Below, one piece after another: positions 1-11,353 of a DNA stretch of 64,000 nucleotides (its first letter is position 1; each line of letters opens with the position of its first letter). This stretch comes from Vombatus ursinus (taxonomy: Eukaryota; Chordata; Mammalia; Diprotodontia; Vombatidae): NCBI RefSeq assembly GCF_900497805.2, contig NW_020954599.1, forward strand, positions 46,671,241 through 46,735,240, read 5' to 3'. A program made the translations under genes and the position numbers. The notes beneath the pieces are model-generated. The model searched no databases and had not been told where the DNA came from. It worked only from the letters and a program-made list of their open reading frames with translations.

Positions 1-660
1 TTTAAGTTCAGCATTATCCTTTTTCCCTTACTCTACATATGCAACCAGTTGTCAAATCTGTTTTTTTGCCTCTTCATCTCTTGCATCTGACCCTCTCTTT
101 GAAGTCATACAGAGACTACTTTTATTCAGGCCTTTATCACCTCTTGTTTAGATTATTATAAGAGCTTCCTAATTAGTCTCTCTCTCTCCTCAACTACCTT
201 TCCACTCCAATTCATCCTCTACCCTGCCACTTAAGTGATTTTCCTGAAGTGCTGATCTGAACATGTCACCCTCCTATTCAATCAGCTCCAATGTTTCTCG
301 ATTTTCTTGAGTATAAAATACACACTACTGTGTTTAGCTTTTAAAGCCTTATAAAACTGAACCCCAATCCATCTTTCTAGCCTCATTGAACATTATCCCT
401 CCATCCCTCATCCCCAATCCCTCTACTGTGCCCCAGGCAACCTGACTTTCTTCTTTGTCTTTATGTATTTTTGTGTCTTTTTACCAGCTACTCCCCATGT
501 CTGGAATGCACTCCTTTTTCTCCTCTTGACAGAATCCCTGTCTTCTTTTAAGACACAGCTCATATACCACCTCCTGTATGAAACCTTTCCTAACCTCTTT
601 AACTACAAGTATTTTCTATCTCAAGCTACCTTGTAATTTACTTCTTTATACTGGTATTTA
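1..660 (+). mobile_element. LINE L2 (CR1 clade), 3' part
   Basis: The sequence follows the L2 3' region in order. It has the 'atcacctcttg..ttagattatta' block near 140-160, the 'gatctgaacatgtcacc' block near 255, the 'gtctggaatgcactcc' block near 500 and the 'cacctcctgtatgaaacctttcc' block near 570. No frame is kept, so the copy is old and dead. It is cut by the window start. L2 is a non-LTR retrotransposon that moves by target-primed reverse transcription. Confidence 0.8.
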
Positions 661-2435
661 TTTTCTTTTTAAGGGTAATGAGAGTTCAGTGCATGCCCAG
701 ACCATCTAAGATGTTGTCACCTATTTGGGAGATGCCTAGGGAGACTTGAAAACTGGAGTATTCATAGATCTCAGTGTTGGCCTACCACATTAAGAACAGC
801 CTTTTCCTGCAAAGCCATTGACTGCAGTGCCAGAGCTATCTGAATCTTTAAAACTGTCCAACAGAGCACTCTCAGAGCTTTTCCTAGGTTCCCATTAGAG
901 GGTGAAGGATTCCTTTATTTATAGACTATAAAACAGTTAGATAAGGAAGGGGGAGGCCTATGGACCTCCTTTTTCTCCTCTTTCCAGTCTCCTTAAACCA
1001 CTGTGGTTCCAAGAAACAAGTCTGAGACTTTGGCCTTTGTGTTTATACTTTTCTAATACAAGTACAAGGGATGGTGCTCAAGCCACAGGGATCTGAGAGA
1101 ATTGGGGAAAATTCCCTTGGGAACCTGGTGCCAAGGTACAAATCCAGAAGATGCCACACAACAGACTTTGATCTTGAACTTGGAGGGACTAACACTTAGT
1201 AGCTAAAATATAAATAAACCTAATCTTTCCTTTATCCCCCATTGAGGTGGTGGTATGTATTTGGGGTTGAGGTTATACTTGAGAGTTCAGGGGAAATATT
1301 TATATGTTTTTTCTTGCTATACCTTTGAAGTAAACATTCTTTTGCAAAAGCTAATCTGATATTAGTAGGTTAAATGGAACAGGGATGATAGGATCTCTAA
1401 AATATTTAGGTTCTCTAATAATGACACAATCTGTAGACCTTTTCTGTGGGCCTATATAAATTCTGTCATTAAAGGAGATAATAACATTCACAAAGTTCCT
1501 ATATTTAACTTAAATTAAAGATATTTGAACTAAGAAAACAGGCTAATGTAAATTTGATATTTAAAAAAAATTATTACTAATTTTATAGTAATCTCCATTG
1601 AGCCACAGTTTGAGTCACACAAATTTGCAATCCAACATCCTTTGATATTTTAATCTAGGAAGTAATTTGGTTCTCCAGGGATTGGGTGAATTGAGGGAGG
1701 GAGGGAACAAAATTGACCACAAGTGGATGCATAAACCAGCTCTTAATCTGGTCAAATGGTTCCATCACACATCACCAGGGATATAAACACACCCAAACTG
1801 TCTCTGATCACTGAATGTGAGGGGTCCACTCTCCATTTCAGGTGTTTATTCTGCAACTAAGACAGTTAAATGGGTCTTTTCTGAAATCTTTATTGCGTTA
1901 CCCCAGAATTTAATTTCTGCTAGTTTTTCACATTGAATTCTATGAAACTGCTAGGTTACTGTAAGTTCCTTTTAATATAAGGCTATCGGTCTAAGAGTGG
2001 CTTTTGTTGATTTTCAGTAGCACCTGTCATTCTATAGGCAGTATTGTGAGTGCTGGGCATTCCATAATAGACAGTTTTGTCCTAAACACCATCACAGACG
2101 TGTGCTGAAAGGCACAGGTCAGAACAAATAGAAAGGTCAGTGCACACTTCTTTTAATCTATTGTGGGACAGAATTATCTCCCATGAGTCAGTTAGCAGTC
2201 AGGTAGATCCTGAATATATAGAAATTAGAATTTATAGAAAAGATAGTGTTTTCTCTGGTGATTCAACAACAACGTAGAGATTTTGCTGGCACAAGAAACA
2301 GCGAGAGGGAATGAAAACCATCTCTCATCCAGGCAAGAAATGACATTTTCCTTCATGGAAGAGGACTTTAGCAGCAGTTAAAGTAAGTTAAAAGAAATTC
2401 TTCCTCTGTGTGTGTGTAAGTGTGTGTGTTGGCAT
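661..2435. other. No gene recognised; short (TG)n
   Basis: About 1.8 kb of AT-rich DNA in which I recognise no gene and no clear repeat family. A short TG-rich microsatellite lies at 2408-2430. A weak L2-like tail may be present at 2030-2100. All open frames are very short. Confidence 0.5.
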
Positions 2436-2439
2436 CTTT

Positions 2440-2935
2440 TCTTCAGTAAGTACCACAGTCAGTCTTTCAGCAAGCATATAATCTTACTGAGTGCCAGGCA
2501 CTGTGCTAAGAGCTAAGGATCCAAAAAAAAAGGCAAGACAGTGTTTCCCGACCTCAAGGAGTTCACATTTCACATTCCAATGGGAGAAACAACATGCAAA
2601 ACAATTATGTACATGCAGGATATACACAGCACAAATTGGAAGTAACCTCATAAGAAAGGCATTAGGGTAGGGAGAGGACTTGGGAAAAAGGAAAGATCTC
2701 TTGTAGAAGGTAAAATTTGAGCCATGCTTTGAAGGATATTTGGGAAACCAGGTGGCTTAGGTGAAGATAGTAGAGCATTCCATGCATGGAGGACAGTCAA
2801 TGACAGGGCATAGAGTCAGGAGATGCAGTGCTGTATGTGAGAAATAGCTAGAAGGTCAGTGTGGCAGGACAGTAGAGTGAATGGAGGAGAATAGGGACCA
2901 GTTTGTAAAAGACTTTAAAAATCAAACAGAGAATA
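2440..2935 (-). mobile_element. LINE L2, 3' part, reversed
   Basis: Reading the + strand, the reverse L2 3' end appears in order: 'gtgccaggcactgtgctaag' near 2490, 'cctcaaggagttcaca' near 2550, 'acaacatgcaaa' near 2590, 'cttgtagaaggtaaaatttgag' near 2700 and 'gagcattccatgcatgg' near 2772. It ends near the 'gactttaaaaatcaaacagag' block. No coding frame survives. Confidence 0.8.
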
Positions 2936-3246
2936 ATAAAAATATCAACTAAATGCATTTACACTCAGTTTTTTTTCTTGTAAACCCAATGAACCTCAAA
3001 TTGGTGGAGAGGCTCTCCTACCACTCCTTAAATAACATCACTTGCCTTCTCTGGGATGAGAGAATAGTAGTCATTCTCAGACCTTTCTTCCCACTGTTAG
3101 GAGTATTAAGTCACTGGTTTTGTTTTCCTTCTATCAATTTCTTTTCTAGAACCTAAGGCTTGGCTACCCATTTCATCTTTGATCTTTAATGAAAGGGGAG
3201 GGATAATTACTCTTGTAGAGGGAGGAAGTTCCCTGATCATCTTGAT
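2936..3246. other. No gene recognised
   Basis: About 310 bp between an L2 copy and a hAT element. The frames here are short, overlap on both strands, and look like chance. Confidence 0.5.
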
Positions 3247-3450
3247 CAGTGGTGTCAAACTCAAACAGAAAGAGGAGCCACTAGTCCTAACATAAGAATC
3301 CATGCTAGCCACATATTAACTTAATTTTAAAATGTAATGTTATCTATGTTTTGTTGTATTTTTATCTATTTCATTAAATATTTCCTAATTATATTTTAAT
3401 ACAGTTCAGCAACACTTGGGAGTGTCACAAGGGTGTGTTTGATGCCTCTG
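3247..3450. mobile_element. Non-autonomous hAT element, complete
   Basis: A 204-bp element with inverted ends: the left end reads cagtggtgtcaaactcaa and the complement of the right end reads cagaggcatcaaacacac. The 8 bases on each side are atcttgat and atctagat, matching at 7 of 8, which is the 8-bp duplication typical of hAT transposition. The inside is non-coding, so it must have used a transposase from elsewhere. A related copy lies at 18018-18187. Confidence 0.8.
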
Positions 3451-3884
3451 ATCTAGATTGTTTGACTCCTTACCCTTCACCCAAGCATCTTTAGGAAGGA
3501 CTTCAAAACAACTTTTTGCTTTGCCCAATTTCCTTCATTTCTCCTCTGCTTTCCAGGAATGTTCTCACAATTCTAGTTCTTATAGTTTTTCTATAGCTCT
3601 AGGACCAATTTGGATTTGTATGCAGCCGTGGGAAGGTAAGCCTGGACCCTTGAGATCTGAGTAGCTAGGATGTCATCAGGGTTGGCCTTATGTAAAATTG
3701 TGATTGTTATGGTTTACTTCTCTCCTTGATGCATAGATTAAGTGGGATGCTGTACTCTACCAGCCCAGAGAATACAGTTGTATTTTATGGATTGCATAAT
3801 GTCATATTGACTTTGATAAGAATGTTTTCTGAACCTTATGAATGTCACTAATAGGTAAATTTTCATGACTTGGAAAAATCTACA
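3451..3884. other. No gene recognised
   Basis: About 430 bp with one chance open frame of 68 codons at 3458-3664 and no domain that I recognise. Confidence 0.45.
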
Positions 3885-4075
3885 TGTAAGAGATGAAGGA
3901 AAGAATCTGATTTAGAACATGTGGGTTCAAGTCCTGCACCTAAGGCATATTGACAGTGTGATTTTTAAATTACTTAATTTCTCAATGCCCTAAGCAAGTA
4001 TCAAACTATAAATTGCAATGAAGGTGCCATTCCACACTGAAAGATAAAGTTCCCTACACTAAGAAATTATATATC
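3885..4075 (+). mobile_element. MIR3-like marsupial SINE
   Basis: Weak tRNA-like head and core ('gaacatgtgggttcaagtcc' near 3917), followed by the marsupial-specific tail block 'aactataaattgca..gaaggtgcc' and 'aaagttccctacact'. Similar tails occur at 55752, 58720 and 62990. Old and diverged. Confidence 0.55.
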
Positions 4076-4199
4076 CATTCCCTATCCCTATCCCTATTTT
4101 GAACCATCAGGAAAAAAGCACACAAAAACTGTATAGCTTTGCTTTAGGAGCAAGGACAGAAATGTGTGCTGTTTGTAATTATTCCAGTGTTGCACTCAA

Positions 4200-4480
4200 G
4201 GATCATAGATCGTGGGATTTTAGACCTATAAGAGGCCTTAACAATCATCTACCAGAGCAAAAGTTGTATTGCTGGACTTAGAGTCAGGGTAACCTGGGTT
4301 CAAATACCCTGCTGACACTTAGGTGTATGACCATGGTAAATTTCTTATTATCTGTTGGTTTTAATTTCCTTATATGAGAAATGAAGAAGATGATGATACT
4401 CATAGAATATGCCTCATGGGGTTGTTGTGAGTTTCAAATGAAATAATGTGTAGAGATTACTTTGAAAAGATATTATTATC
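4200..4480 (+). mobile_element. MIR SINE, preceded by a short reversed MIR3 piece
   Basis: At 4256-4480 the MIR order is visible: 'cttagagtcagggtaacctgggttcaaat' core, 'gacacttaggtgtatgacc', then the 3' part 'cctcatggggttgttgtgag..caaatgaaataatg'. The 4200-4255 segment resembles the complement of a MIR3 tail. No coding potential. Confidence 0.6.
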
Positions 4481-5474
4481 TGGTGTAGACACATTTTTTA
4501 CCTGAGAAAAAGTCTTACATATAGGTAGTGTCTGCTAGAAAGCATGCAAAAGAAATACTGATAATTCAAAGACAAATCAAAGTGCAGTGAAAGATTTCAA
4601 ATTGCTTGACAATGGCACAAAACCAGAAAAGGTCAGCAGAAATTACATTCAAGTTGATGTATGGAAAAACAAAACCAAAAAATCACTAAGGCTGAAATGC
4701 TTCAGAAAAACAAAACAAAACAAAACAAAACATCATGGAATGTATAAAATGGCATGAAGTGAGACCATTTCCTTAGGAAATAATTAACAATTATTGTTTC
4801 ATCTATGGCATTACTTGGGATTTAGGGAAAGACAAAATGAAATGGATATATACCTAAGTTAATAATTATATTTTGTCCATTTTTTCCCTTCTATTCCTCC
4901 ATGAAAGTCCTACTCAAGTTTCATCAAGGTCCAGAAGTGACCTGGATTATTGAAGGCCATCCCAATGGAACACAACCTCTGCAAAGTACTAAACAAACTA
5001 GAGAAACTCCCAGTAGGACCCTTCAATGGACTGTGTGGAGACAATCTTTGGACTCATTCTATTGAAGTGTTGGGCAGCTCTCTCATTATTAGGTAGGAAA
5101 TAAGGTAATGATTTAACCATGTATTAAATGGGGGAGTGATCTAATCTGTGTCTGTGAAAGGACTATCTACCCGATGAAATAATTAATCCTTAAACTATTA
5201 AAATATCCCTGACCATTGTATTTTCTGGCTCCCTACTTTCAACTCAGAAATAATTCTTACAGTGAAATAGTCATCTAATAAAATCTTTACTGCTATAGGA
5301 ATATCTGTTTGGATTGCCATGTTAAAGTTGAAATTAACATTTGCTTAGCTACATCCATTAATCTGAATTATGGTGCCCTCACAAGAGCTATTTTGGTATA
5401 GATGGAATTACCCAGGGCATTGTTTCCTCTTTTACATCTCCTCCTGACTCCTAAGAAATGACTTAAAATCTTAT
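4481..5474. other. No gene recognised; (AAAAC)n
   Basis: About 1 kb without a recognised gene or repeat family. A short (AAAAC)n tract of about five units lies at 4706-4731. Confidence 0.5.
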
Positions 5475-5600
5475 TATCATAGACTCTTTAAACTGGGAGG
5501 ATTCTTAGAAATCATAGAGAATTGGGAGGGATGCTAGAGATTATCTAGTCCAAATCCATTTTACAGAAGAGAAAACTGAGAGCCTTCCTAAAGCATACAG
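5475..5600 (-). mobile_element. MIR3 SINE fragment, reversed
   Basis: The blocks 'gagattatctagtccaaatcc' and 'attttacagaagagaaaactgag' are the complement of the MIR3 3' half. Short and diverged. Confidence 0.6.
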
Positions 5601-5906
5601 TCCATTAACTCTATTCAGTGCTCTTTCCTCAAATCAACTGATCCTCAATTTCTGCTCAACTCTGATTCCTCCCTTTTGTGGCCCTGCCAGAAGTCAATAA
5701 GGTCCCTGCACTTAAAACAAATTAAAACAGGAAAAGTAATGGAAGAAGAACACTTCATATATACTTTCCAGATACCTACATTCTTACATACCTTTAACTG
5801 GGGCTGTGTTGGTCACCTAAGACCTTTTAAAAATCTAATATGCCTCAATTCCTATATCCCTCCCTACCACCCCAGCAATCCAGATACTTTGTTAAGTAGG
5901 TTTCTT
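5601..5906. other. No gene recognised
   Basis: About 300 bp. It contains one chance 77-codon frame at 5676-5909 with no recognisable domain. Confidence 0.45.
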
Positions 5907-6292
5907 TGACACAGCTGCTGCCGTGGTGAGCATGAGACCAGCTCAATACTCTTAACCCGGAGGCACATTGATGAGGTGGGAGACAGTAAGAGGGCAGAAG
6001 CTCCGTTTATTAAGTGCTAGTAGCTTTCTTTTATAACCCTAGTAACACCTGATCAAAGCATGATCTCCATGTGATAGCCAATCACCAAGTCTGCTGGACA
6101 CCTGCAGCCCTCGTGTCAGGGGTATGAGTAGGACTTTTCTCCCAATAAGAGGAGAGCTGAGCCAACCACGGGAGCTGCATGTCAGCAAAGGAGAGGTCTT
6201 GTGAGACTTCCTTGTTTTTGCCACGCAACAGGTTGTGACCCTCAGCTTCTGCCAAGAGAAGCTAACACTCCCATGGGAAAATTCTCCCAACA
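5907..6292 (-). mobile_element. Solo LTR of an endogenous retrovirus, class II-like
   Basis: A 386-bp unit on the minus strand that starts TGTTGGG and ends TGTCA, so it has the TG...CA ends of an LTR. The six bases on both sides are identical (tttctt at 5901-5906 and 6293-6298). A 6-bp duplication is typical of class II (ERVK/beta-like) integration. A TATA-like gttataaaag (6028-6037) and an AATAAA (6006-6011) lie about 20 bp apart, implying a very short R region, as in betaretroviruses. No internal region remains, so this is a solo LTR left by recombination between two LTRs. Exact flanks and little visible decay suggest moderate age. Confidence 0.82.
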
Positions 6293-6414
6293 TTTCTTGA
6301 CTCCAATAATTTGGTTACAGGTACAGTTTAAAGCAAATAGGCAGTACTCACACAATCCATTATGAATATGTACTTATAATTTCATTTTTAGTGTACCAGA
6401 TGTGAACAATATCA

Positions 6415-6645
6415 ACTTAATTCATTGCTATAACATTAAGTGCCTATTATGTGCATTGTCCTAAATTACAAAGAAGAAACAGAGGTTGCCTAGGATTACA
6501 GAATAAGACCTAAGAAAGATTGTAGCATTTATCTAATCTACTCTCTTCAGACAAAGTAAGGGAGGCCCAGAGAGGTATAATGACTTGTCCCAGACTGTAC
6601 AGGTTGTAAGTTGAAGAGCAAGAGTCTGAATACAGCATTTCCCCT
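6415..6645 (-). mobile_element. L2 tail plus MIR-type fragment, reversed
   Basis: 6425-6480 looks like a reversed L2 tail ('attaagtgcctattatgtgc'). 6490-6640 has reversed MIR/MIR3 blocks ('ggcccagagaggtataatgacttg', 'gtctgaatacagc'). Confidence 0.55.
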
Positions 6646-6749
6646 AAAGTCTTAGTTCAGTTTGGTGCTATCAAAGCTTATAAACCCCTGGTGTCAAGGA
6701 GCTTACAGAGTGAAATGAAGAGTTGAAACATTTATTAAGATATGCCAGG

Positions 6750-6902
6750 GGGCAGCTCGATGGCACAGTGAATAGAGCTCTGGCCTTGGAGTCAACAGGA
6801 CTTGAGTTCAAATCCAGCCTTAGACACTTAACACTAGCTGTGTGACCCTGGGCAAGTCACTGAACCCCAATCACCTCACCATAAAAATAAATAAATAAAT
6901 AA
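6750..6902 (+). mobile_element. tRNA-derived marsupial SINE, full length
   Basis: Complete SINE: tRNA-related head ('ggcagctcgatggcacagtg'), B-box-like 'gagttcaaatccag', body 'tgtgaccctgggcaagtcac', and a (AAAT)n tail. It is flanked by a 13-bp duplication, aagatatgccagg, at 6737-6749 and 6903-6915. An A-rich target preceded by TT indicates L1-type integration. The near-perfect duplication makes it one of the younger insertions here. Confidence 0.9.
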
Positions 6903-6915
6903 AAGATATGCCAGG

Positions 6916-7744
6916 CAATTAAACAACACTGGAATGAAGGGAAATAAGGTAGGTTTAGAGGTAGGGTGGAATGTTGTTTTCAGTGACAGAGCAGAGCAGA
7001 GAAGTTCTAAAATATCCAACTTGTCCACAATGATCAGATTCACTGGGTAACTATTTAAATCCTTCACTTCATATGAGAAAATCAACCAGCCAAGGACAAT
7101 GTATTGATTGCCTATTTGTTATCATGGAAAAGATGAGGGAATGTCATAATTTTACTCAGAGTGCCATCTGAGCTTTGGTTATTTTATCCTGGGGCTTCTG
7201 ACAGCTTCAAGATAATAGAAAACACCAAGGAGGACATCAGAATTGACACAAACATTGAATAACACCCTACAAAGAAAGAAGTAGAGCTAAATTTATAAAG
7301 CTTTGAAAAAAGAACACTCAGTGGGTGATTTGATCAATGTCCATAAATGTCACTCTTTAACCTTGAAGATACCAACATAAAAGAAAAAGGATTATTCACA
7401 TTGTCAAGTAATGTCAGCAATAGATTGGGATTCAAAGTAAACATTTTTTTTCCTGGAAAGTTCTTTCCAAAAACTGGGCAGGTAAATAAACAAATAAACC
7501 TTGTTTGTCCAGAACACTGCACCCATTATTGCAGGATATAAAAAAAAAAACTGTGAAATCAAAATCAGTGAGTATAAAATCATCAGAGAGAAGATGTCCT
7601 CTAGAACACATTGTCTAACATAGTGTCAAACCAACTGCAAGAGTTACTCAATATACTTAATAACCAAAGATTCTTCACCAGTATGTAAATAAAATTATGT
7701 GAAGGGCATAAAATCTGTAACATTTTGTTACTCATAATGTGCAA
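6916..7744. other. No gene recognised
   Basis: About 0.8 kb between a SINE and an L1 fragment. Frames are short and occur on both strands of the same DNA. The part just before 7745 may be a strongly diverged extension of the L1. Confidence 0.45.
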
Positions 7745-8895
7745 ATTATAACAATATATGTTAAAGGTCAGGCTGGTTCAATGTAAGTATAATTGATGAT
7801 ATCAATAACAAAAGTAAAAAAAACACAACTATATGATTATATAGATACAGAAATAGCTTATGAAAAAATATAATATCTATTCTTATTAGAACACTAGAAA
7901 ATATAGGAATAAATACAAATTTACTTAAAATGATTAGTAGTATCTATTTAAGAGTAAACATTGTCTTATAATGGGGATTACCTTCCCAATAAGATCCAGG
8001 GTGAAGCAAGGATGTCCATTATTACCATTATTATCTAATATTGTACTAGAAATACTAGCTATAGCAATAAGACAAGAAAAAAAATGAGGAAACAAGAACA
8101 AGCAATGAAGAAAGAAAACTATCACTCTTTGCAGATGATATAAAGGTATATTGAGAGAACCTTAGAGAATCAACTAAAAAAAACAAGTTGAAACAATTAA
8201 CAATTTTAGCAAAATTGTAGAATATAAAATAAGCCCACAAATCATCAGTGTTTCTCTATATTACCAACAAAACCCAGAAGGAAGATAGAGAAAGATAAAT
8301 TCTATTTAAAATTACTGTAAATAGTATAAAATACTTGGAAGTCTACCTGCCAAGACACATATAGGAACTGCAATTGCAAAATAATCTTCATACACATAAA
8401 GACATTTATTTAACTAATATTAGAAATTTAACTAATTTTAGAAATATTAATTATTCAAGGGTAGACCAAACCAATATAAGAAAAATTACAATATTATTCA
8501 AATTAATTTACTGAATCAGCACCATACCAATCAAACTACCAAAAGATTACTTTATAGAGCTTGAAAAAATAAGAATAAAATTCATCTGGAGGAACAAAAG
8601 GTCAAGGTTACCAAGGGAATCAATGGAAAAAAAATTGAAGGGGGCTTAGCAGTATCTCAAACTATATTACAAAGTAGTAATCACTAAAACAATTTGGTAC
8701 TGGATAAGAAATAGCATGGTTGATTAGTGGAATAGATTATGTACATAATACAGAGAAGCAAATGAGCTCGGTAGTCTCATGTTTGATAAACCCAAAGATC
8801 CCAGCTACTGGGGCGAAATCTGACAAAATTTGAAAAATCTTCTGGGGAAACTGGAAATCAGTTTGGAAGAAACTAGGTGTAGACTAATCTTGATC
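7745..8895 (+). mobile_element. LINE-1 ORF2 fragment (reverse transcriptase)
   Basis: The L1 ORF2 reverse transcriptase region reads along the + strand. A GVKQGCPL-type block lies near 8000-8030 and the catalytic FADD motif is encoded at 8128-8139 within LSLFADD. Later come the 'LYYQQNPE'-like segment near 8260, the 'ggggcttagcagtatctcaaac' block near 8643 and the Q/WxR region near 8740. Many stops and small indels break the frame. Both ends are truncated: no 5'UTR, endonuclease or 3'UTR is attached. Confidence 0.85.
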
Positions 8896-9085
8896 AGAAT
8901 TTTTCCTAAATCTCATAAATGTCACTCACAGGAGGAAAGGAGTGTGATCCAGGCACATATAACAGCAGCAACCCAGAAATAACAGTCACCCACTGACTTG
9001 TTATATAGATGGTCTATGCTTTGTATAGTCTTACACTTTGAATTAAACACAAATGAACAAACAAACAAAAAAAAGAAAACAAGGA
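8896..9085 (+). other. Unclassified segment with A-rich end
   Basis: About 190 bp directly after the L1 fragment. It ends in gaattaaacacaaatgaac and an A-rich run, so it could be the 3' end of a small retrocopy with an ATTAAA signal. I do not recognise the source. Confidence 0.3.
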
Positions 9086-9124
9086 TGAAGGAAGCATGTT
9101 TATATAGTAGGTGCCTACAAAAGA

Positions 9125-9450
9125 TCTGAAGGCTTGGTCAAGTTTAGTGTATAAACATTTTGTATGTATACATAAATGTATATGCTGATTATTGGGCTAC
9201 ATTGTAGCCTGTCCTCTAGAAGGGGCTTTTCCCCTTTTTTCTTCTTTGTATCCTTACTGTCTAGCACATAATAAATTCTTGCTGGTGGATTAATTACCCT
9301 ACAAACCCAATATGTCACCAATGTGATGTTATCAAATCAGCAAGCATTAAGTATCTATAAAGCCATCCATTGTGCTAGGTTCTGAGGATGCAAGTGCAAA
9401 GAATGAAATAATCTTTATTCATAAGGAACTTACATTCTAATGGAGGAATA
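9125..9450. mobile_element. Two short L2 tails, opposite orientations
   Basis: 9125-9300 reads as an L2 3' end on the + strand ('tttgtatccttactgtctagcacataataaat'). 9335-9450 reads as a reversed L2 tail ('attgtgctaggttctgagg', 'aaggaacttacattctaatgg'). Confidence 0.65.
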
Positions 9451-9554
9451 AAAAATATGATTTTGGGCTTATTAAAAGAGTCATAGCTTCCAGGAATTAG
9501 AAAATGGTATTGTCTCTATGCCCAGCTCTGATAAACACCAAAATATGAAGTACT

Positions 9555-10038
9555 ATGTTCTCTCCTGGATGGTGTTAGTTAAGAAAAACATTGAAAACTT
9601 GGACAGTGTCCAGAAGAGGACAATGGAGATGGTGAAGTCTTGAGCCCATATCATAGGATGAGGAATTTGATGGAATTCAACATGTTTAGGCTAGAGAAGA
9701 GATGACCCAGAGGGGACAAACTAACTGTGTTCAATTATGTGAAACTTGGTCATGTGAAGAAGGATTATGTCTATTTTAGTTGGTCCCAGAGAACAGAACC
9801 AGGAACAATCTTTGGTCACTGCAAAAAAGGGCAAATTCAGTTGATGTCAAGAAAAATTTCCTAATAATTAAAATTTTCCAAAAGTGCTGTTTATAGAAGT
9901 GGTGTCTTCTCCCTTCTTAGTGCCTTTCAAACAGTACTATTACCCATAGTGTACATTATAATGGATATTCATTTTGGGTGTGAGATAGACAAGATATCAG
10001 CTAAGGTTCTTCTCAACTTTAAAATCCTATGATTTTGA
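9555..10038 (+). mobile_element. LINE L3/CR1, 3' part
   Basis: The CR1/L3 3' region is visible in order: 'gacagtgtccagaagagga' near 9605, 'aggctagagaagag' near 9690, 'gatgtcaagaaaaatttccta' near 9845, then the tail 'aaggttcttctcaacttt..atcctatgatttt' near 10005. This ending is the hallmark of CR1-clade elements. Decayed. Confidence 0.75.
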
Positions 10039-11212
10039 CTTCCAAATAAATTGTAGAATAATTCTCAGAACTTTTAAAATGTCCTACATGTAGGCTCCAC
10101 AACAGTTAACCCTTAGAATATCCATGAGTAGAATTTTCCTTCTGTGAGTTGCTTTTACCCATCTCCAAGACCTCTATATAGTCTATTTGAGAAACATAAA
10201 CAGAACATGACACTCTATAAAGGCTCGAAACTGAGCTAAATAAAATGTAAACATTATCTCATGCTAGTTCTATGCCTCTCTAGTTAAAATCACTTTTGTT
10301 ATAGTAAATTGCTAGAAAAATGTTTTCATTCCTTGCTTATCTCCTGCACTTCGGGGGAAAAAAGACAGTTCAGAATATTTGTCTTTTGTGGTTTATGTGC
10401 ATCCATTTGTTGAAAATCTTGATTAATCAGCTGTTTGTAGGAATTTCTTCTTACAATTCATTAGGTAAGTAAGGTATTCAGATTGTGACAAAGGTAATAG
10501 TGACCTTTGTAAACTCTCCTGGATTAAAATGGATCTTGACCTTGTTAATTCTCAAAACAATTATAACATGGTATTTCTTGCTTATTTTGTTAGCACATTG
10601 TCAACAATAAGGTTTGGTAGTGTGATGAATGTGCATTCTTGCAGAATACAGAAAAGGCCACATTTGCATTGAAATTCAAATTTTAATTGTTTTTATTTTT
10701 TATTAATGCTTGATGAGTCAAATCTATAAAGAGTCATTTTCAAAGGGAAGTCAGACTTGACAAATTCTGTGGTTTAGTAAACACTTGCGGTAATTATAAC
10801 AGTAATTACACTCTGTTCCATCTAGTGATGATATTAAAGGAAAGAGAAAAAAAGCCCATGTAACAGCTTAACTTCAGAAACTCCAGGTCATTTAGGATAA
10901 TGAAATCCAAAGAAGCTTTTGTTTGGTATTCAAACTAGGTGAGTATATATTCCAATTAAAAAAGAAAGAAACTGAAATGATGGCACTCATGCACAAGTTA
11001 AAGCAGTAAACATTACAAAAGCAGCTCTACATTTGTGATTCTATATCTCAGGACATGTTAATAAATCATAGTAATGGCATTTATTCTCTACTTGAGGGTC
11101 ATGAAGAACTTGCACACAGCCTAGGGATCAGAACTCCAAACATCTGTCTAGTGTATTCACTACCAAAATATGTATTCATTGAATATATATGGTCAGGATT
11201 TCTGTCCTAGTC
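10039..11212. other. Repeat-poor interval, no gene recognised
   Basis: About 1.2 kb with no repeat family I recognise and no long frame. The part 10450-10900 is rich in TAAT/ATTA words, including the near-palindrome taattataacagtaattac. It could hold a regulatory element, but nothing in the sequence proves this. Confidence 0.4.
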
Positions 11213-11353
11213 TTTTCCTGATCCTCAAGTTTGATCAGCTAACATATTGGAAAGGAGAAGAAAAGTCAAAGAACTTTGTGCTTCTATTTAATGACAGTGT
11301 TATTTATAAGGCAAACCAAAGGTTCTTGGTCTTTTCTTGGAGGATCAGGAAAA
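11213..11353. repeat. 141-bp segment with 14-bp inverted ends
   Basis: ttttcctgatcctc at 11213-11226 is the exact complement of gaggatcaggaaaa at 11340-11353, and pairing continues imperfectly inward. It sits beside the 3' side of the large minus-strand L1. It may be a small inverted-repeat (MITE-like) element. No clear target duplication was found. Confidence 0.4.

Noticed and set aside
4077-4095. Three CCCTAT units, telomere-like
   Set aside because: Too short and not the CCCTAA unit; chance is enough.
6750-6830. tRNA gene in the SINE heads (also at 20881, 28969, 44811 and 60687)
   Set aside because: Only tRNA-derived promoter blocks are kept; no cloverleaf can be drawn and the repeats are dispersed SINEs.
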